Below, one piece after another: positions 29,009 through 29,680 of a stretch of DNA of 29,680 bases (positions are counted from its first letter, which is position 1; the number at the start of each line of letters is the position of its first letter). The translations under genes were made by a program, and so were the position numbers. A model generated the notes under the pieces. It saw nothing but the letters and a program-made list of their open reading frames with translations, did not search any database and was not told where the DNA came from. The stretch spans positions 1-29,680 of the IMG/VR virus record IMGVR_UViG_3300046012_000620. One strand, 5' to 3'. The DNA comes from a virus.

Positions 29009-29680
29009 ATGGCTAACGTAGGTTCAGGTTCATCAGGTAAAACTCTCATCGGGGCAGGTAATGGAGCTAGTCCAACTTATGCCGATATTGGTACCAATTC
29101 AGGTCTGACAGCTCATGGAGTTGTTGTTTCTGAAGGTAATTCAGCTTTTACATCCGCAACGCCTGGAACAGCAGGATGGGTTTTGACAAGTAATGGTCCT
29201 AGTTCTGATCCAACATTCCAATCAACCTCTTCTTCAGGTGCAATTACTAAATTAACAACTCAAGATTCAACAATTGTACTTCCTTCTGGAGGAAATGTTA
29301 ATTGGAGCGGATCTGGAAGTTTGACAACTACTGGTTCAGGTGCAACAGCTACTTTGGGTTTAACTGGTTTAACAAATCACGCAGTTTTAGTAGGCGCAGG
29401 AACTTCTACAATTACCAAACTTTCAGTTGGGGCAACAGGAACAGTTTTAGCAGGAGTAACAGGGGCTGATCCAGCATTTACAGCAACACCATCAGTTACC
29501 TCTATTACTTTAGGTGGCGGAACAGCTTTAAGTGTTTATCAAGAAGGTTCTTTTACCCCCACCTTAACCGGGGGATCATCAGCAGGCACAACAACCTATT
29601 CAGCACAAAATGGCTATTATACAAAGATTGGTAACATCGTATTCATATCAATTTTTATAAGTATTACAGGAGCATCAGTT
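29009..29680 (+). CDS. Tail fibre/tip protein, 3' end outside the window
   Basis: An ATG at 29009, two bases after the previous stop, opens a frame that runs off the window. The 224 codons seen encode MANVGSGSSGKTLIGAGNGA, then SPTYADIGTNSGLTAHGVVV, a Gly/Thr/Ser-rich shaft (TATLGLTGLTNHAVLVGAGT, GATGTVLAGVTGADPAFTAT) and a receptor-binding-like cap 'EGSFTPTLTGGSSAGTTTYS' with 'NGYYTKIGNIVFIS'. The 'NHAVLVGAGTSTITKL...GxVLAGxTGADPAF' units recur in phage fibre genes. The cap resembles C-terminal fibre domains of the 'F-T-P-x-L-T-G-G...Y-x-K-I-G-N' kind. The remaining C-terminus is not visible. Confidence 0.75.
   Translation, partial: MANVGSGSSGKTLIGAGNGASPTYADIGTNSGLTAHGVVVSEGNSAFTSATPGTAGWVLTSNGPSSDPTFQSTSSSGAITKLTTQDSTIVLPSGGNVNWSGSGSLTTTGSGATATLGLTGLTNHAVLVGAGTSTITKLSVGATGTVLAGVTGADPAFTATPSVTSITLGGGTALSVYQEGSFTPTLTGGSSAGTTTYSAQNGYYTKIGNIVFISIFISITGASV

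Noticed and set aside
1-29680. CRISPR array, rRNA or tRNA genes
   Set aside because: No regularly spaced short repeats with unique spacers, and no cloverleaf or rRNA-like conserved segments were seen.

Overview
The window is part of an AT-rich, tailed-bacteriophage-like genome, most likely a podovirus-type phage that can also persist as a plasmid (a phage-plasmid). The evidence is a full morphogenesis block (small and large terminase, portal, scaffold, N4-gp56-type major capsid protein, head-tail adaptor, tail hub, internal ejection proteins, tail fibres) and, upstream of the terminase, a ParA ATPase with a ribbon-helix-helix partner. No lysis, integrase, polymerase or tRNA genes are visible. 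The host cannot be fixed from the sequence. Several very short proteins resemble hypothetical proteins I associate with phages of obligate or facultative intracellular bacteria (Legionella-like or Chlamydia-like), but that is a weak inference from memory.

Layout. 1-3583: a plus-strand operon of tiny, overlapping early or accessory genes, including an excisionase-like HTH protein, a PD-(D/E)XK nuclease, two membrane proteins and several Lys-rich peptides. At least eight of these genes are shorter than 60 codons. 3616-5976: a mostly minus-strand island with a zinc-ribbon protein, a DUF551-like protein, RHH protein plus ParA (partition), and a zinc-ribbon DUF7695-like protein; one small plus-strand gene diverges from parA. 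6007-14284: packaging and head genes (TerS, TerL, portal, small proteins, scaffold, capsid), interrupted by one minus-strand gene (11662-12165). 14286-24735: accessory virion, adaptor, tail and ejection proteins. 24784-25210: a small minus-strand pair (membrane peptide and HTH regulator). 25339-end: tail fibre and tip genes, the last running off the window.

Two self-splicing elements of different kinds interrupt the two most conserved head genes. TerL carries an intein (7796-8611) at its nuclease active site. Inside the intein, in a different reading frame, lies a complete HNH endonuclease gene with its own ribosome binding site and stop codon, so about 150 codons are open in both frames. The capsid gene is split by a 248-nt ORF-less group I intron (13334-13581). 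Its splice sites can be placed to the base: there is a P1 helix with the U.G wobble, and removal restores one 326-codon frame.

Other unexplained structure: an 11-mer ATATTATCAGA occurs four times, always between genes and twice flanking the HTH regulator, so it may be a phage promoter or operator. The portal gene has about 190 in-frame coding-like bases upstream of its first ATG but no normal start codon. A basic 36-codon ORF and a hairpin covering the Shine-Dalgarno sequence precede the capsid gene.
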